Positions 1-12,461 of a stretch of DNA of 64,000 bases are shown in pieces; position 1 is the stretch's first letter, and each line of letters opens with the position of its first letter. Made by a program: the position numbers and the translations under genes. The notes beneath the pieces were generated by a model, which worked only from the letters and a program-made list of their open reading frames with translations, was not told the DNA's origin and made no database searches. This DNA is from Theocolax elegans. Lineage: Eukaryota > Arthropoda > Insecta > Hymenoptera > Cerocephalidae. Location of the stretch: contig CM047425.1 in assembly GCA_026168455.1 (NCBI GenBank), forward strand, positions 5,306,001 to 5,370,000, given 5' to 3'.

Positions 1-3000
1 AAATGTTAGGTCTATTTAATATCTAATAGTATGAGTGAGTATGTTCTGTAAACACAATAATCACTTAACGTCATGAATTTCCTTTAATTTTTATTCGATT
101 ATAATAAGTAACGACTTACTTGTTCTCGTTAAATATATGTATCTACATTTATATTTCATCAAATCATTTATTTAAAAAATTTTAATTGTTTAAAAAAGTA
201 AATACGCCTTTACTTATTTACATCGGAAAAAATTAGAAGAAATTTATGACTTTGAGTAATTGTTCTGCTTTATATTTTTTTTTATTTTAACTTTAAAATA
301 CTACTTTTCAACACACATCACTCACACTATCAAATAATAACTATAACTAAAAATCATAATATTTTAAAGAAAGTCTATCTCTTAGAAAAGAACTACGTTA
401 TAAAATCCATTAAAAATTCTTTTGAAAAAATACAATCAATTATCTCGCAGTGGGTACACAAGGAAAATGTTGAATAAATCGAACATATGTTTACAAATTT
501 GACATGAGCATCGGTTTGCTGTTTCGATCTAAGGTGCATTCTAACATTGTTCCGTTACATTCCATTTATACCTTCGTATGTATAAAAGAAGTGTTCAACA
601 ACGTCGCGCATACTGTGGAAAATGACATACACCACAATTAATCCGCCCGAGGCTACGATCTGGTTGATTGAGCGAATAATTCAACGTCACCTGGGTCCTA
701 CATATATATTTATTTAACTTTCTAGATTTTATGTTTTATAATAATGCTTTTAATAATCACTAATAATGATTTTAATGATAACTTATTGTAATAACTAGCA
801 GTCTTTACAAATAAAAACTTGCAGAGTCGCATCCTCCCCTTTGCACTCCATTGCTTGTACATGCAACAAGTGCAAACGCAGCGTCCTTGAAGGTGTATAG
901 GAGCTGCGATGTTTGCTAAATTGGGGTGGTGCATGGGGTTGTGAATGTAACACTCTTTTATCAATACTTGAATTTTTACGAAAGAGACTAATTAAAATTG
1001 TCGTGAAAAATAGAGAAGGTCAAAATCCTCTGACAATTAGATTATCTTTATACTTCGTTCAATTTTGTACTATTATATAAAAAATTCAGAAATAAATATC
1101 ATCAACTAATAAGACTAAAAAAGAGCAGTTAATTATACCTCGCATCAAAAAATCCATAAGTTAATATTGCAAAAGTAGTATTTATAATCCAATTAAGTAT
1201 TGTAACATTTTACCGCGCATGAACTGAAAACTTTAAATTTAAGTATAAAATCAAGATAACTTATTATTTAACAAGAAATTTAAATCTATTTTTAAATAAT
1301 TGTTGTACATGAAATATATAGATATATATTACATATGTAAGCAATTTATTATAATAGTGTAATTAGTTTAATGATAAGGATTTTTTTATTAAATGTGTAA
1401 ATTAAAATATACACAGGTATGCAGTATAGGATGTCTTGTTATGTTATATCATTGTAATAAAAATTTGAGCAGCATTGTATTTTCTGGTTGATAATAAATA
1501 AATAAATTGTCACATGCAACTCACTCATTTCCTCGGTAATCGCGTTTTGCGCTTTAACTTTCAATATTTACGATTTTTTTCCAAATCTGTCATCACGATG
1601 TTTCGTAAGGTGTATATCATTACTGTTTTTAATCGTAAAATGATTATTTTAGTTATCGTTAATCAAAACATTCACGTATTTTATATCTGTCTTTTCTATA
1701 TTTATATATAGATACGCTATATAATTCGTTTAAAAACTATTATTATTCAGTTCAATTATAAAATTGTATATAAAAATTAATAATCTATTATTGATTAATG
1801 TATAAACTCAATAATAGTATAGTTTATGTTTATTAATACATTTTTACGTCACGTATCTATAGGTATTAACTGGAGTATCTATTTATTTAAAAATCAAAGG
1901 AATATTCACGTATATAACGTTATAATCAAGTGAAACCACAATCGAATATATTAGTCCGTTGCACTCGAACGGAATTTAATATTTATAAATCCGTTTCTTC
2001 CGATTCGTCAATATTGACTCGTTCGAAAGAAATGAAAAATTGCGATTCTATGAAATCAAGTTAAACTTTCTCATGCAACAATAACTACTTTTATTAAATA
2101 GGAATAGTTATATATTGAATGACTGTTAAATTAAGTATTACATGTGATATAAACGCATTGTGTATGTCATTATATTTCTAGTAGATTAGTACCTATACTT
2201 ATTGATATAGATAAAAAATTTTGTTTTACAGCTGGAAAAATCTTGAAGATACCTTTAAGCCTGGGTCATAAAATTTAATTTATTGCACCAATTTTTTTTT
2301 CTTATATATTTGTAATAAGCAACGATATACAGAAAGATATAACGTTATTGGAACAAAATAAATTTATCGACAAAAAGTTGATTAACTTAACCTGACAGTG
2401 GATGGATTAAATTAGTTCAATATTATATACCCATCATACTTATAACATAAATATACCATAAACCACGGAGTTTTAAAAATTACACGTTAAAATTCATTTT
2501 CCATTGTATACTCGACCGATCGATGATTTAATTAAAAGCTTCATTATATTATTATCGTCATTAACGCACATAAAATGTTATAATACTTAAAGATAACAAA
2601 TCTTTTTTTTGTAGGTCGATATATGTATATATACCTAATCTAAATTTTTAATAATAAAATATTAATAAACAAAATGACAAATTGTTCACCGACGATATAC
2701 AATAAATATTTACAGGAAACTAGCACAACCGAGATGAAACATACATACTTTTTTCTTTTTTTTTAATGCGATAAAAATTCATAGCTACACTCGTACTTAC
2801 TTAATATGAGGCTATTATCAACCGGTGGAATTTCAGAAACGAGTACAGTTTATTTGTCTTAATGATACGATCAATTGAAAACCGATTGACATGAACATTA
2901 TCGATAAAACAGCTCCCGTATATTGATATATACTTTGTACAATGGAGGAAACATGTAATTAATTCAATTATTAAGCACGTCGGTTTCCGCGAAATTGTAA

Positions 3001-4009
3001 AAAGAAAATCATATCTAAAACTGCATTTTATTCTGATTTGGAAGAGATAGTTTTGACTGTATAGGTCAACTGCATTAGATAGGTTGTGATTGACGCTTCG
3101 TTTGTAGTTTTTATTTCGGTAAACGTTAGATTACTAATTATTTTATTTTACTTTATTTAAAATTAAAATAATACATTTTCAATTAAAATATTATAATATA
3201 CTAGCATATTGTTAAATAATTACGACGATTCGTAAATGCAGAGTACTTGATGATATAATTAAAGACAATTAAGAATCGTTATTTGTAATTAAACAGTAAT
3301 ATACGGGAATTGCAATATATATATATAGGCAATTTAAACGCAATCACATAAATCCCCATTAAATGTAAATAAAATATAATATAGGTTATATATTTTAAAC
3401 AACTATCCTAATAGTCTATTTCGCATTTGAATTATAATTCTTACCTTTTTAAAAAAATTTTGTTAGTTACTTACTTTTAATTAATTTAATTACTCATGTA
3501 AGTTTTCCATAATGTATTTACTAATAAATATTTCATGTTAATAAAATATATAGATAATAAAAATACGCGTTGAGGAAATTAAATTGATTTATTAATATAG
3601 AACGGTATGTATTTATTTTCTTCACTCGGTTTAAATTCAAATTTCAAACATTCGGCGATATTGAATTTTTTAAAAAAAAGGTGTAATCAAAACCTTTTAT
3701 TAAACGGATGAATTAAAAAATTTCTTACTGCACCCAATATTTATTTTTCCCGCTAGATTCAATTAAAATATTCTAAAGTTTAAAGAGTAATAGCAATATA
3801 GCCTGGACCGAAGCTGTATTTTTTCATTTAATTTTGAAATAGTTTTTAACTGTTGAACGTAATAGAAAGTTTCGCAAAAAGGGATGCCGGATTGGCTATA
3901 ACTGAAATAACACTTTATATTTCGATATCTAATAGATCTCTTTTAGAGCACATTATGGAAACTAGATGTAAATGAATAAGTTTTAAATAATAAGTAATTG
4001 TTAAAATTT
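1..4009. other. AT-rich DNA without a supported gene
   Basis: This stretch is dominated by A and T with stop codons in all frames. A patch of higher GC lies at about 560-965. It holds a TATAAAAG at 581-588 and a minus-strand open stretch at 722-964 with several Cys and His residues, but I found no matching splice sites or family resemblance. I see no RNA gene or mobile element here. If the candidate first exon at 4012-4041 is real, this stretch would be its first intron. Confidence 0.5.
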
Positions 4010-4011
4010 AC

Positions 4012-4303
4012 CTTGCCGTCATCGAGCTCCGGTACTGTCATTTTGACGGTCGATAGCAAGTGCTGGTGTAAACGAAATTATGTACAGAGTGAAAGCCGCC
4101 GCGAAGTCGGCTTGAAAAACTCAGGTATGCTGGTGGATCCAGTGTGCGCTTGAGGTGGAAGCGCGTGCACGACTGACTTGTCGCACTCTGTCCAAGCGCT
4201 CCTCGATGTACGCGAGCAAGAAGGTGGGGCGACTTTCCTCGTCCGGCATCATCTTCGTCGGTCGCACTTTTGTATAAAATTTTTCAAATTTCAAAATGAA
4301 CAT
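4012..4303 (-). other. Candidate 5' exon/promoter of an unidentified minus-strand gene
   Basis: A CpG-containing island of roughly 290 bp stands out sharply from the AT-rich flanks. On the minus strand it holds an ATG at 4041-4039, ten codons (reading MTVPELDDGK), and then a good 5' splice site, AAG|GTAAAT, with the exon ending at 4012. Upstream within the island, a separate frame (4303-4121) is open for 60 codons and includes the stretch ESRPTFLLAYIEERLDRVRQ. It has a weaker possible donor (CAA|GTCAGT) after that stretch. The short ATG exon plus donor is what a first coding exon looks like, and the 60-codon frame would then be an upstream ORF or part of an alternative exon. I recognised no family and found no convincing downstream exon within 1-4009. 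This is a lead, not a gene call. Confidence 0.28.
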
Positions 4304-5805
4304 ATGGATCCAGGAAAATTTTTATGGGAAAACTTTTGGTGTATCGTTTAATTTAAGGATATAATTGTATAATAGATGTGGGTCTAGCGATAGTAGGATC
4401 ATTATTGTTATCTCAGATGGATTATCTGGATTGGGATCTATTAGGTATGAGTTTATAAATCAGTCTACGAGTATATTGAGAAAGTGGGATTAAGTTTGAG
4501 GTGAGAATAAAACGTCATTTCTTTGTTTTATCGCATCTCATACAATTAATTATCGATATTTATTATTTTGAATCGGGGGGAATAAAGGTTGGTAATTATA
4601 TAATTAGAATATATGGAAATAAATCAGTCAAATTTGTATATAAACTTTATTCGACATTGAAATTACAAAATTTTATTTTCATTGTTTTAAAAAATGTTAA
4701 CTGCATGTAATTATACTGCCCATGAAACATTTGTATTAAAATAATAAAAAGTTTTATAGTTTTTCCTCCCTAATGACTATATAGATAATCGCGAAAATCA
4801 TTCGTAAATAATTAGTTATAATAAATACCCCAATAATTAGAAGGTGAAATATATTATTGTATACATCAAAATATTATTTAATTTAAAATTTTTCCATTAC
4901 TTACATAACTAAAAAAAGTGAAAAAAGTTTTTTAAAACTCATTTCCTGTCACTAAATTCTCACCGAAAGTTTAAGCAATTATAACTGCATCGCTATCGCA
5001 ATACTTTTGAGCGTTAATTTACAGAATGATCTACTTTTCAGCTCGTTTCCACGAAGTTAACGATGACAATAACGTTGAAGTTAATAATTTTCTGTTAAGA
5101 TTACAACAGACGCGATTTTCTCGTTACGAATCTTATCGAACGGACGATAGAGAACTTGAAAACTATAATTTTCATATAGAAATGAGATAAATTTCTTTTT
5201 ATAAAAATATATTTTAGTGTTATATACATTTTTTATAGATATACATTTGAATTTAAAATATTAATATTATAATTTTCAAAATCACTTATGATAATAACGT
5301 GAACAAAGATAAGCAAGTTCTTTACAATTTTATAAATGTATAATATTCGTATTGACGGGAGTTTACTTATTTTTTACATTACGCAACTTTTTACTATACA
5401 TTTTCTAAGTGGATATATATATATGTACTTAGTATTTAATTGTATAATATGATCGATGATTGTTTTATTTATCTGTAATGCACTATCATATTTAAAATCG
5501 CATGTGTACTTATATTTTCTGCTTACAAATAGTCTGCGCTACTAAATACGATGATGTTATTGATATATTTATGAGATAAAAATGTATGTATTATCAGTTA
5601 TTAATATAAGATAACAAAATGTACAATTTACAAATTAATCAGTCAATTAATTAACAATAATCTGGATCATTAGAATTATATTTTTTTTCGGGTATATTAA
5701 TTTTATTTGTTTGCAATATATTTAAATAATTTGAATATTTTTAACTAATTTTATGGATACAGGCACATATAATTATGTATAATTATAATTATATATATTA
5801 CAAAC
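4304..5805. other. AT-rich intergenic DNA
   Basis: No coding exon, RNA gene or structured repeat is visible. The sequence is mostly poly-A/T runs and TA-rich stretches. Confidence 0.5.
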
Positions 5806-5807
5806 TA

Positions 5808-6224
5808 CCGTTCAAAAGTTTGGGTTCACTAAAGTAAGTATATATATGAATGCTTTTGCATAATAATTATCGTAACTTGCTTAAAAATAATGCTACATAA
5901 AATTTATAAAGGCGGAAATAAAAAGTTGTTTAGAAAAACTTTATTTTTATTGTATGAATTATAAATAAAATAATATACACATGCCCTTGTCAGCTGCAGA
6001 TATTTTTAAAGTAAATCTTCATTTTTGCTTTTTTGTTTTAATCTTTTATTTATTAGGTGAATTAAAAATTCGAAATTAAGCATTAATTACGAGTCAATAG
6101 AAAGTTTTTGAATTACCTTTCGGATGATCTACAACAGGTTTTTGTAGCATCATTTAGTTGAAAGATATATTAAATTTCGAAGTGGGTTCGATTTTTACTT
6201 TAGTGAACCCAAACTATTGAGCGG
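5808..6224. mobile_element. Tc1/mariner-type terminal-inverted-repeat element (MITE-like)
   Basis: The left end (from 5808) reads CCGTTCAAAAGTTTGGGTTC and continues ACTAAAGTAA. The right end, read from 6224 on the other strand, is CCGCTCAATAGTTTGGGTTC followed by the same ACTAAAGTAA. That gives about 30 bp of inverted repeat with two mismatches. Each end abuts a TA dinucleotide (5806-5807 and 6225-6226), the target duplication made by Tc1/mariner transposases. The ends resemble the AAAGTTTGGG-containing termini common in Tc1-like elements. The 417-bp body is AT-rich and contains no open transposase frame, so this is a non-autonomous copy or an internally deleted relic. It lies about 1.8 kb upstream of the RNF41 start codon. 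Confidence 0.8.
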
Positions 6225-6226
6225 TA

Positions 6227-7250
6227 ATACTGTAAGTATAATGAATTTATAGTTATAAACTTTGATTTCTGTAACATTTGAAGAGTCTAAAATAATTAAT
6301 TATAAATTATATACTTATATTATTATATACTAATTAATGTCTGATAATAAACATTTTAAAATTGTCATAAACAGGAAGGCAAGAAGCGGATGCTAAATAA
6401 AGTGGTTCCCCTTATATCTTAATACGTCTATCAGCATATAGTCAGACAAAGCGATTTTAAGATTCTAATCAATTTATTAAAATGATTTATTAATTTCGGA
6501 AATACCTCCAACAGAGTTCCTATTAATATAAAAATAATAAACAGAAATATTATTTAAGCGCCAACTAAAAATAAGAAGAAAATTTATCCATACTGATCCA
6601 AATTATATAGGAATAAGTATTTATGAATCTAATATAATGTTTAATACATTTATCAATTAAGTTTAAAATATATGTAAAAAATTGATGAAACTACAATACA
6701 AAAAAGAATTATTTTCATAAAAAATAAAATAAGCGATACATTGTCAAATACAAAGAGCTAATGGAAAGAAATTTTTAAGATCCGTTTTTAGTTTAAAAAC
6801 ATATATTAATATAGCTGACATTTAAACGTTTTGTAATTATCATTTTTAATTGACCAAAAATGAAAGCAAGATTTTTGCAAGTAAAACACAAGTTACCGAC
6901 AGTTGGGAGGACTAGTCTCGGAAGTTTCCTTTATTACCGACACATATTCATACACTCATCTCCATGTTATTTATAAACCACTTACCTATAACATGCAAAA
7001 AGTAAATGTTTTTTTAATACTTTTTTTTTAAATCTCACATTAAAGTTTTTAAATTCATTACTTTTCATCAGCTAGAAAACTGCGCTTCTCCCACTTCTAC
7101 ATCCACAAGTAGATTTCCATTTTTCTCAAAATGTGTAAAACATAAAAAAATGATCAAGAAACGTAAACAACGCGAATGAAAAGTTTGTCAGTTAAATTAT
7201 TGTAATTTATAAAGTGAAAGATGTCGAGGTCATTTCAAATTTCCCGGGTG
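6227..7250. other. AT-rich intergenic DNA
   Basis: Nothing coding or structured was recognised. A short GC-richer patch near 6890-6930 has no evident function. Confidence 0.45.
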
Positions 7251-8030
7251 ACAATTCGCTAAAAATGAACCAATAATAACGGACCTCTTTCTATACACAC
7301 CAGTTGCAATAATAGCGTCTCTCCCTTTTCCTTCGTTATCTCTATCTCTCTTCCTCTCTGGTTCTTTGTGTGTCTGGTAACCAAGTTGACCAGTAACCAC
7401 GAGGAGAGAGAAAGAGATTGCTCTCTACAACAGTCTGCGCACAGGTATATTATCTTGGCATTTCGTACTTTACTTGAAAACCAGCCTCGACCCATAGGTG
7501 TACCAAGTTATTTGTGAGCTCAGTTTCACCGAGAGACACTGGAGATTGGAATTGCTTGCGTCAATGCGTGTCGTTTCACTCGAACCGAGAATATACCGAA
7601 GAATAGTTTGCGACTTTGTTTCGCATCGATGGTGGTCCCTCTCAAATCGGTGATCGCTCTTCAACATTTTTACCATTTATGTTATATACCACCACAACAG
7701 CAACGAAAATAACGAGATTATCGGGTACGGTTAATTATTTATTTTTCTCTTATAATTCATCAGGCTCATTATATTCTGCATATTCTCGTTTACAATATTT
7801 ATTCTATCTCTCTCGCTCTCTTTTTTACCTGTCCCTTTTATTTTTTTTTTCAATTTTCAGGTTGAACAAGTGTAAAACTATGTTTATGAAACTTAATTCG
7901 CCTGTGTGGTTTTCGCGAATGTACAATGTATTTTAATTGTTACTCAAGGTTCTATAAAGTAATTCAAAGGCACTCTATCAAGACTGACAATAAACAAAAC
8001 ACTATTTATACAAGTCATATATAGTGAGAA
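7251..8030 (+). promoter_or_regulatory. Probable RNF41 promoter and 5' UTR region
   Basis: Base composition rises from AT-rich to balanced at about 7250-7720, immediately before RNF41, as expected for an insect promoter and untranslated first exon. A usable acceptor (polypyrimidine run then CAG) ends at 7860 and a possible donor (GGTACGG) lies near 7724. A non-coding first exon spliced to a second one that starts near 7861 and carries the ATG at 8031 is therefore plausible. The exact transcription start cannot be placed from sequence alone. Confidence 0.35.
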
Positions 8031-9426
8031 ATGGGTTTCGATGTCAATCGATTCCAAGGCCCTGTTGACGAAGAGCTTATTTGTCCTATATGTTCCGGTG
8101 TCTTGCAAGACCCCGTGCAGGTATATATTTTTACTCATTTTTATTTTATTATTATTATTCATGTTATTAGTATTAATAATAATATAATCATTGTCATTAT
8201 CATTATTATTAATATTATTATCAATTTCATTTATTTATATATATTTTTATTTTACTTGTACAGTTTCCTATTGCTTTAAGCAACTCAATTTTCAATCAAA
8301 ATGCTTTTGAAATTTGTAAGATCACATGTAGATTAAATATTAGATTAAATGAATCCATTGCGGTAAGGTTTGAGGGTAGTTAGCCTTCAAAGTATTTTAA
8401 TTTAAAGTACTCCATTACAAAGATTTTTCATGGACTTGATGTTTTAGGCACCGGACTGCGAACACGCATTTTGTAGAATTTGCATGAACGAATGGATCAA
8501 TAGGCAGCCTACTTGCCCATTAGATAGAACGCCAATTACAGCTGCACAATTATTACCTGCTCCAAGAATTTTACGAAATTTATTATCCAGATTACGTATA
8601 AAGTGTGATAATTTTGTACACGGTTGTCTACAAGATGTAAAATTGGACGCACTCATGGCCCATTTGGAAGAATGTGAATATAATCCAAAACGACCTATAA
8701 CTTGTGAAGAAGGCTGTAGTTTAATATTTCCTAAAGACGAAATGAAAAATCACAATTGTGTTAGAGAACTTAGGAACTTAATACAATCTCAACATCAGAA
8801 GTTAACAGAAATGAGAAGAGAATTGAGCGAACAGCAGTTTCAGCTTAATGAACAAAAAAGGGAAATACATTTATTGAAAGACTTTATGAGAGCAATGAGG
8901 GTATCCAACCCTATCATGCGAGACATTGCAGAACAAATGGAACGTGACGAATTAGCACGTTGGTCCGCGACATTACCTAGAGCGCGAGTTACGAGATGGG
9001 GAGGAATGATTTCCACTCCTGACGAAGTATTACAGGTAAACTTTTTCCATAACCTTTATGTTTTTTGTTCGATAATTACTGTTATCGAACATGTATGGGT
9101 AGCTTACTGTTTTTTACAAAATATGGATAACTAATCAATGAATTTATTTATTACAGACGGTAATCAAAAGGACATTATCAGAATATAACTGTCCACCCCA
9201 TGTAATCAATGAGTTGATGGAAAATTGCCACGAACGAAAGTGGCCAGCGGGATTAAATTCTCTAGAAACTCGACAAAACTCAAGACGTCAATACGAAAAT
9301 TATGTTTGTAAAAGAGTACCAGGCAAACAGGCTGTTATTGTTTTGCACTGTGACAACACTCATATGCCTGAAGACATGACTGTTGAACCCGGACTTGTAA
9401 TGATTTTCGCGCATGGCATCGAGTGA
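8031..9426 (+). CDS. RNF41: RNF41/Nrdp1 RING-type E3 ubiquitin-protein ligase
   Basis: The coding exons are 8031-8120, 8448-9035 and 9157-9426. All join in phase 0 with GT/AG boundaries and give 315 residues, close to the 317 of vertebrate RNF41. The RING finger is complete in the C3HC3D form typical of this family: Cys18, Cys21, Cys34, His36, Cys39, Cys42, Cys53 and Asp56. It is split by the first intron. It is followed by a Cys/His-rich TRAF-like zinc-binding stretch (about 70-130), a charged coiled coil (about 135-165), and the conserved C-terminal substrate- and USP8-interacting domain ending near MIFAHGIE. Family knowledge: the protein transfers ubiquitin to receptors and trafficking regulators, and the Drosophila relative is elgi. 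The start was chosen because MGFDVNRFQG at the N-terminus is the family's usual beginning. Confidence 0.95.
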
Positions 9427-10683
9427 ATTTGTACGTAAAGTAAATTATACATATAAATATGAATATATTTTTTTCTATTGAAACGAAAAAAATGAAAAAA
9501 AAAAGAAAAAAGTTAATGAACGAAAACAAAAGAGTTGAAAAGAGCACTGACTGTCAATGTCTAAGTACCGTAAATGCCTCCAGCGTTAGGTGTGGTCAAT
9601 AACTCGATCGAACACTACTTACTTCAATTAACTATTAATTAATCATTGTTTTTTCTACTACTCTAGTTTTTAACCAAGAATATACGTTACATTCTTATAT
9701 AGATTTTTTTTATTTAGATGTTCGAAAGTGACTACGCGAAAAAACTCATTTTCTGTTACTATTAATATTAATTGTAGAATAATAAAAATTGTGATAATTA
9801 TTTTATAAAAGAAAAAAGACCTCCAGTGATCCATTATCGTGATGCATAAAATCCAAAAAATGAAACGCATATTTAATCATGTATGTTAACAATTAAATAA
9901 TAAAAATGTTAAAAGTTCTATAAACACAGTTTGTGAGATTTTATTGCTCCTGTGATTCAGCAATGGTTTTTTTTTTATAAATAACTATCATGTAAAATAT
10001 TAATTTTTTTTATTGTAATAAAGATTACGAGGCACTGTTGAAAGAGTGATTTATATTTATTTTGTGAAATTAACGTTTTTGACTAACAACGTTTATGTTT
10101 AGTAAAAAATCAATGAGACAAGACTGAAAACTGAGAATTAATTGACTAATCAAATTAAATAAAATGTACGATATACTGAATTTATGTGACTAATTACCTT
10201 TGTAAATTTATTATACTTTCAAAAGTACTTTTTATTATTGTACACATGCAAACCTAATTTTCTTATATAATACACATTGACTTGATAACTAAAAAAATAA
10301 ACTTCACCTTATCATTAACAATTTGTTTTTTTTATTTCCATATTCAAAGATAACACTTTTGCACAAATCCTTCAAATCAAGTTTTTTTTTACCCTCTGAA
10401 AATTAATTTGCTATATTTTCTAATAATACCGTTTATGTATATGTATGGTGTATCTAAGAGTTGCATATATGTAGGCGTTACGACTTATCTTTATTCTTAT
10501 ATCACGTAGGTTTCTCATATAGGCTAACAAACGTTTTATTTTCCTTTTTATAATATTATTAATTATATTTCATGCAAGTATTAAAAAAAATTCAACGTTT
10601 GCATCATGAATCTTAAATGAAGATATACACGTACATAATAAAATACACACAAAGCTTTTAAATGTTCAAACGTAATTGTACCA
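9427..10683. other. RNF41 3' UTR and spacer
   Basis: AT-rich sequence with several poly(A) signals on the plus strand, such as AATAAA at 10017-10022, any of which could end RNF41. No exon or repeat was recognised. RNF41 and the small peptide gene to the right are convergent. Confidence 0.45.
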
Positions 10684-10689
10684 TTTATT
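10684..10689 (-). terminator. Poly(A) signal of the small secreted peptide gene
   Basis: AATAAA on the minus strand, 21 bases past the stop codon of the CS-alpha-beta peptide gene. It is positioned as a normal polyadenylation signal for a very short 3' UTR. Confidence 0.6.
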
Positions 10690-10710
10690 CAAAAATCCAA
10701 TGAAAAATAT

Positions 10711-10984
10711 TTACACTACCATCGGTCTATTTTCTTTTCCACATACGCAAGTATAGCCGAAAATTTCTCTCGACCTGAAGCAGTAGTAAATCGGATTGAT
10801 AGTTATGGTACATTTGGAATTACAAAGAAACTCTTGAAATCTGTTACACTGTTCTTCACCGTAACCCGCTATAAAAATAAAATAACGAAATTAATGAACG
10901 ATCGATTGAAAAAAAAAAGACATAATTGTACTTACATTGAATAGCAATCGCTACAATAAAAAGACAAAAAATGAATAATTTCAT
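10711..10984 (-). CDS. Small secreted six-cysteine peptide, CS-alpha-beta/defensin-like
   Basis: Two exons on the minus strand, 10984-10936 and 10868-10711, joined across a 67-bp intron with a consensus GTAAGT donor and TTTTTATAG acceptor, give 68 residues. Residues 1-16 are a hydrophobic signal peptide (MKLFIFCLFIVAIAIQ). The rest is a short polar peptide with exactly six cysteines spaced C-x7-C-x3-C-x9-C-x10-C-x1-C. The C-x3-C pair followed by a C-x1-C pair is the hallmark of the CS-alpha-beta fold shared by invertebrate defensins, drosomycins and several ion-channel peptides. No acidic propeptide or dibasic cleavage site is present, so the mature peptide probably starts right after the signal. 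The Gly-x-Cys usual before the fourth cysteine is absent (Tyr-Tyr-Cys instead). An antimicrobial role is inferred from fold only; another secreted signalling or venom-type role is possible. The signal exon, phase-1 intron, poly(A) signal and TATA-like box all support a real gene. Confidence 0.72.
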
Positions 10985-11041
10985 TGTCGTAACACTGATT
11001 TGTACAATTGACTCGTCAATAAGCAACTGAAAATCAAGAAA

Positions 11042-11049
11042 TTTTTATA
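11042..11049 (-). promoter_or_regulatory. TATA-like box of the CS-alpha-beta peptide gene
   Basis: TATAAAAA on the minus strand, about 58 bases upstream of the ATG at 10984. Three GATA motifs (11052, 11088 and 11094, plus-strand reading) follow within 50 bases. GATA factors drive fat-body and gut expression of many insect immune peptides, so the arrangement is compatible with such control, but I did not find a convincing kappa-B site. Confidence 0.4.
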
Positions 11050-12400
11050 ACGATAACCGAATGTATGAATAATTCGGGTTTTTTTTCGATAACGATACCA
11101 CATGAATTTCTTCGATTCGCACTTGTACAAATAATAATTGTACAGTGAAGATTATTTTCATCGAACGCGTTTTTTACAGTCGAATAAGCTGTTTTCACTT
11201 ATGTTTAGACGAACGTTATACCAAGAATTATTCTAACATGCATATATATATATACGTCTATGACACTTATGTTTTTGAATTCTACATTTATATTATGCAT
11301 TTGATGCGATAATTGCGGTTCTTAACATTTTTGTTGTCTTTCCGTTTTAATAAATATCACTTTCGCCGAGTTATGCATCATAGTAGAATTACGAATTTTT
11401 TCGAGCTAATTATAATTGGATGATGTATTAAAACCTTTTTTAATGAAACCCACTGACGTATTAAAAATTATTATGTTCTTTAGTATTGAAGGTACACACT
11501 ATCAGAATCAATAAAATTGGTATATACCTTGTATTTAATTTGAATTATTAGTATGTTTTTAATGGAGAGAAATGTTGACGTAAATATTACCGATTATTGT
11601 GTAACCGTGAGACACAAGTGAACAAACCATAAAAATTTCTTTGCTATATAGGAACAATTTACTATAAATTTTGGAAATATTTAACATACATACCTATAGT
11701 AAGTATTAATAAATTTGTATAATGCAACTTAGTAATTTTGACGATTTCTTTAAAATGTATAATATGTAATTATAGCATTCTAACAGTACGATAATATAGT
11801 CATTTTTAATAGAACATTTATCTCCATATAGAAACATAATTAAATAATACACAATGTAAAAGAAAAGTAAATGGCATATTTTTGCACAGCAAATAATTGA
11901 TTGAATTCAATAGAATGTACATTAATGATATTCGAACGATCAATTAAAGAAAAAAACATTTCTCTATAGTTATTTAATTTGAATAGCTATAAATTATTTA
12001 ACTGGAATAAATCTTTATTTACAATCACTAAATTTTTTGTTTGTTAAAATTGTATAAACATTTAGTAACAAATGTATGAACAATCGTGGGGAATTAATAA
12101 ATTTATGTGAATCATTTCCGATAAAGAAGAACATAATCCGCATTACATTTTATTGTAAATATTGCATTATTATACGTGTAATATCGATGTATAAACAATC
12201 CTTGAAAATACTAGTTTTAAGTGAATCAGAGTTCGGATAAAGTAAACGAACGAGTAAACAACGTAAAACGTATAGGAAAAAACGGCGATGGATGAATATA
12301 GAGTTTATGGTAATTCCAAAGGGAGTCCCAGAAGCAAGCATGGGAGTATATATATTAGGGCCGCACACAGTTTGTCCAAGAATACAAGCGCGTAAAACCG
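11050..12400. other. Divergent intergenic region between peptide gene and LanA
   Basis: AT-rich DNA between the minus-strand peptide gene and the plus-strand laminin gene. No exon was recognised. The promoters of both genes lie at its two ends. Confidence 0.45.
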
Positions 12401-12401
12401 A

Positions 12402-12461
12402 AAGAGAAAGAGGGAGAGAAGGAGAGAGAGAGAGAGAGAGAAGCGGAGAGAAGGAGAGAGA

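Noticed and set aside
622..720. Short plus-strand ORF after the TATAAAAG at 581
   Set aside because: The ATG is about 34 bases from the TATA-like box, leaving almost no leader. It ends after 32 codons in AT-rich DNA and shows no family features.
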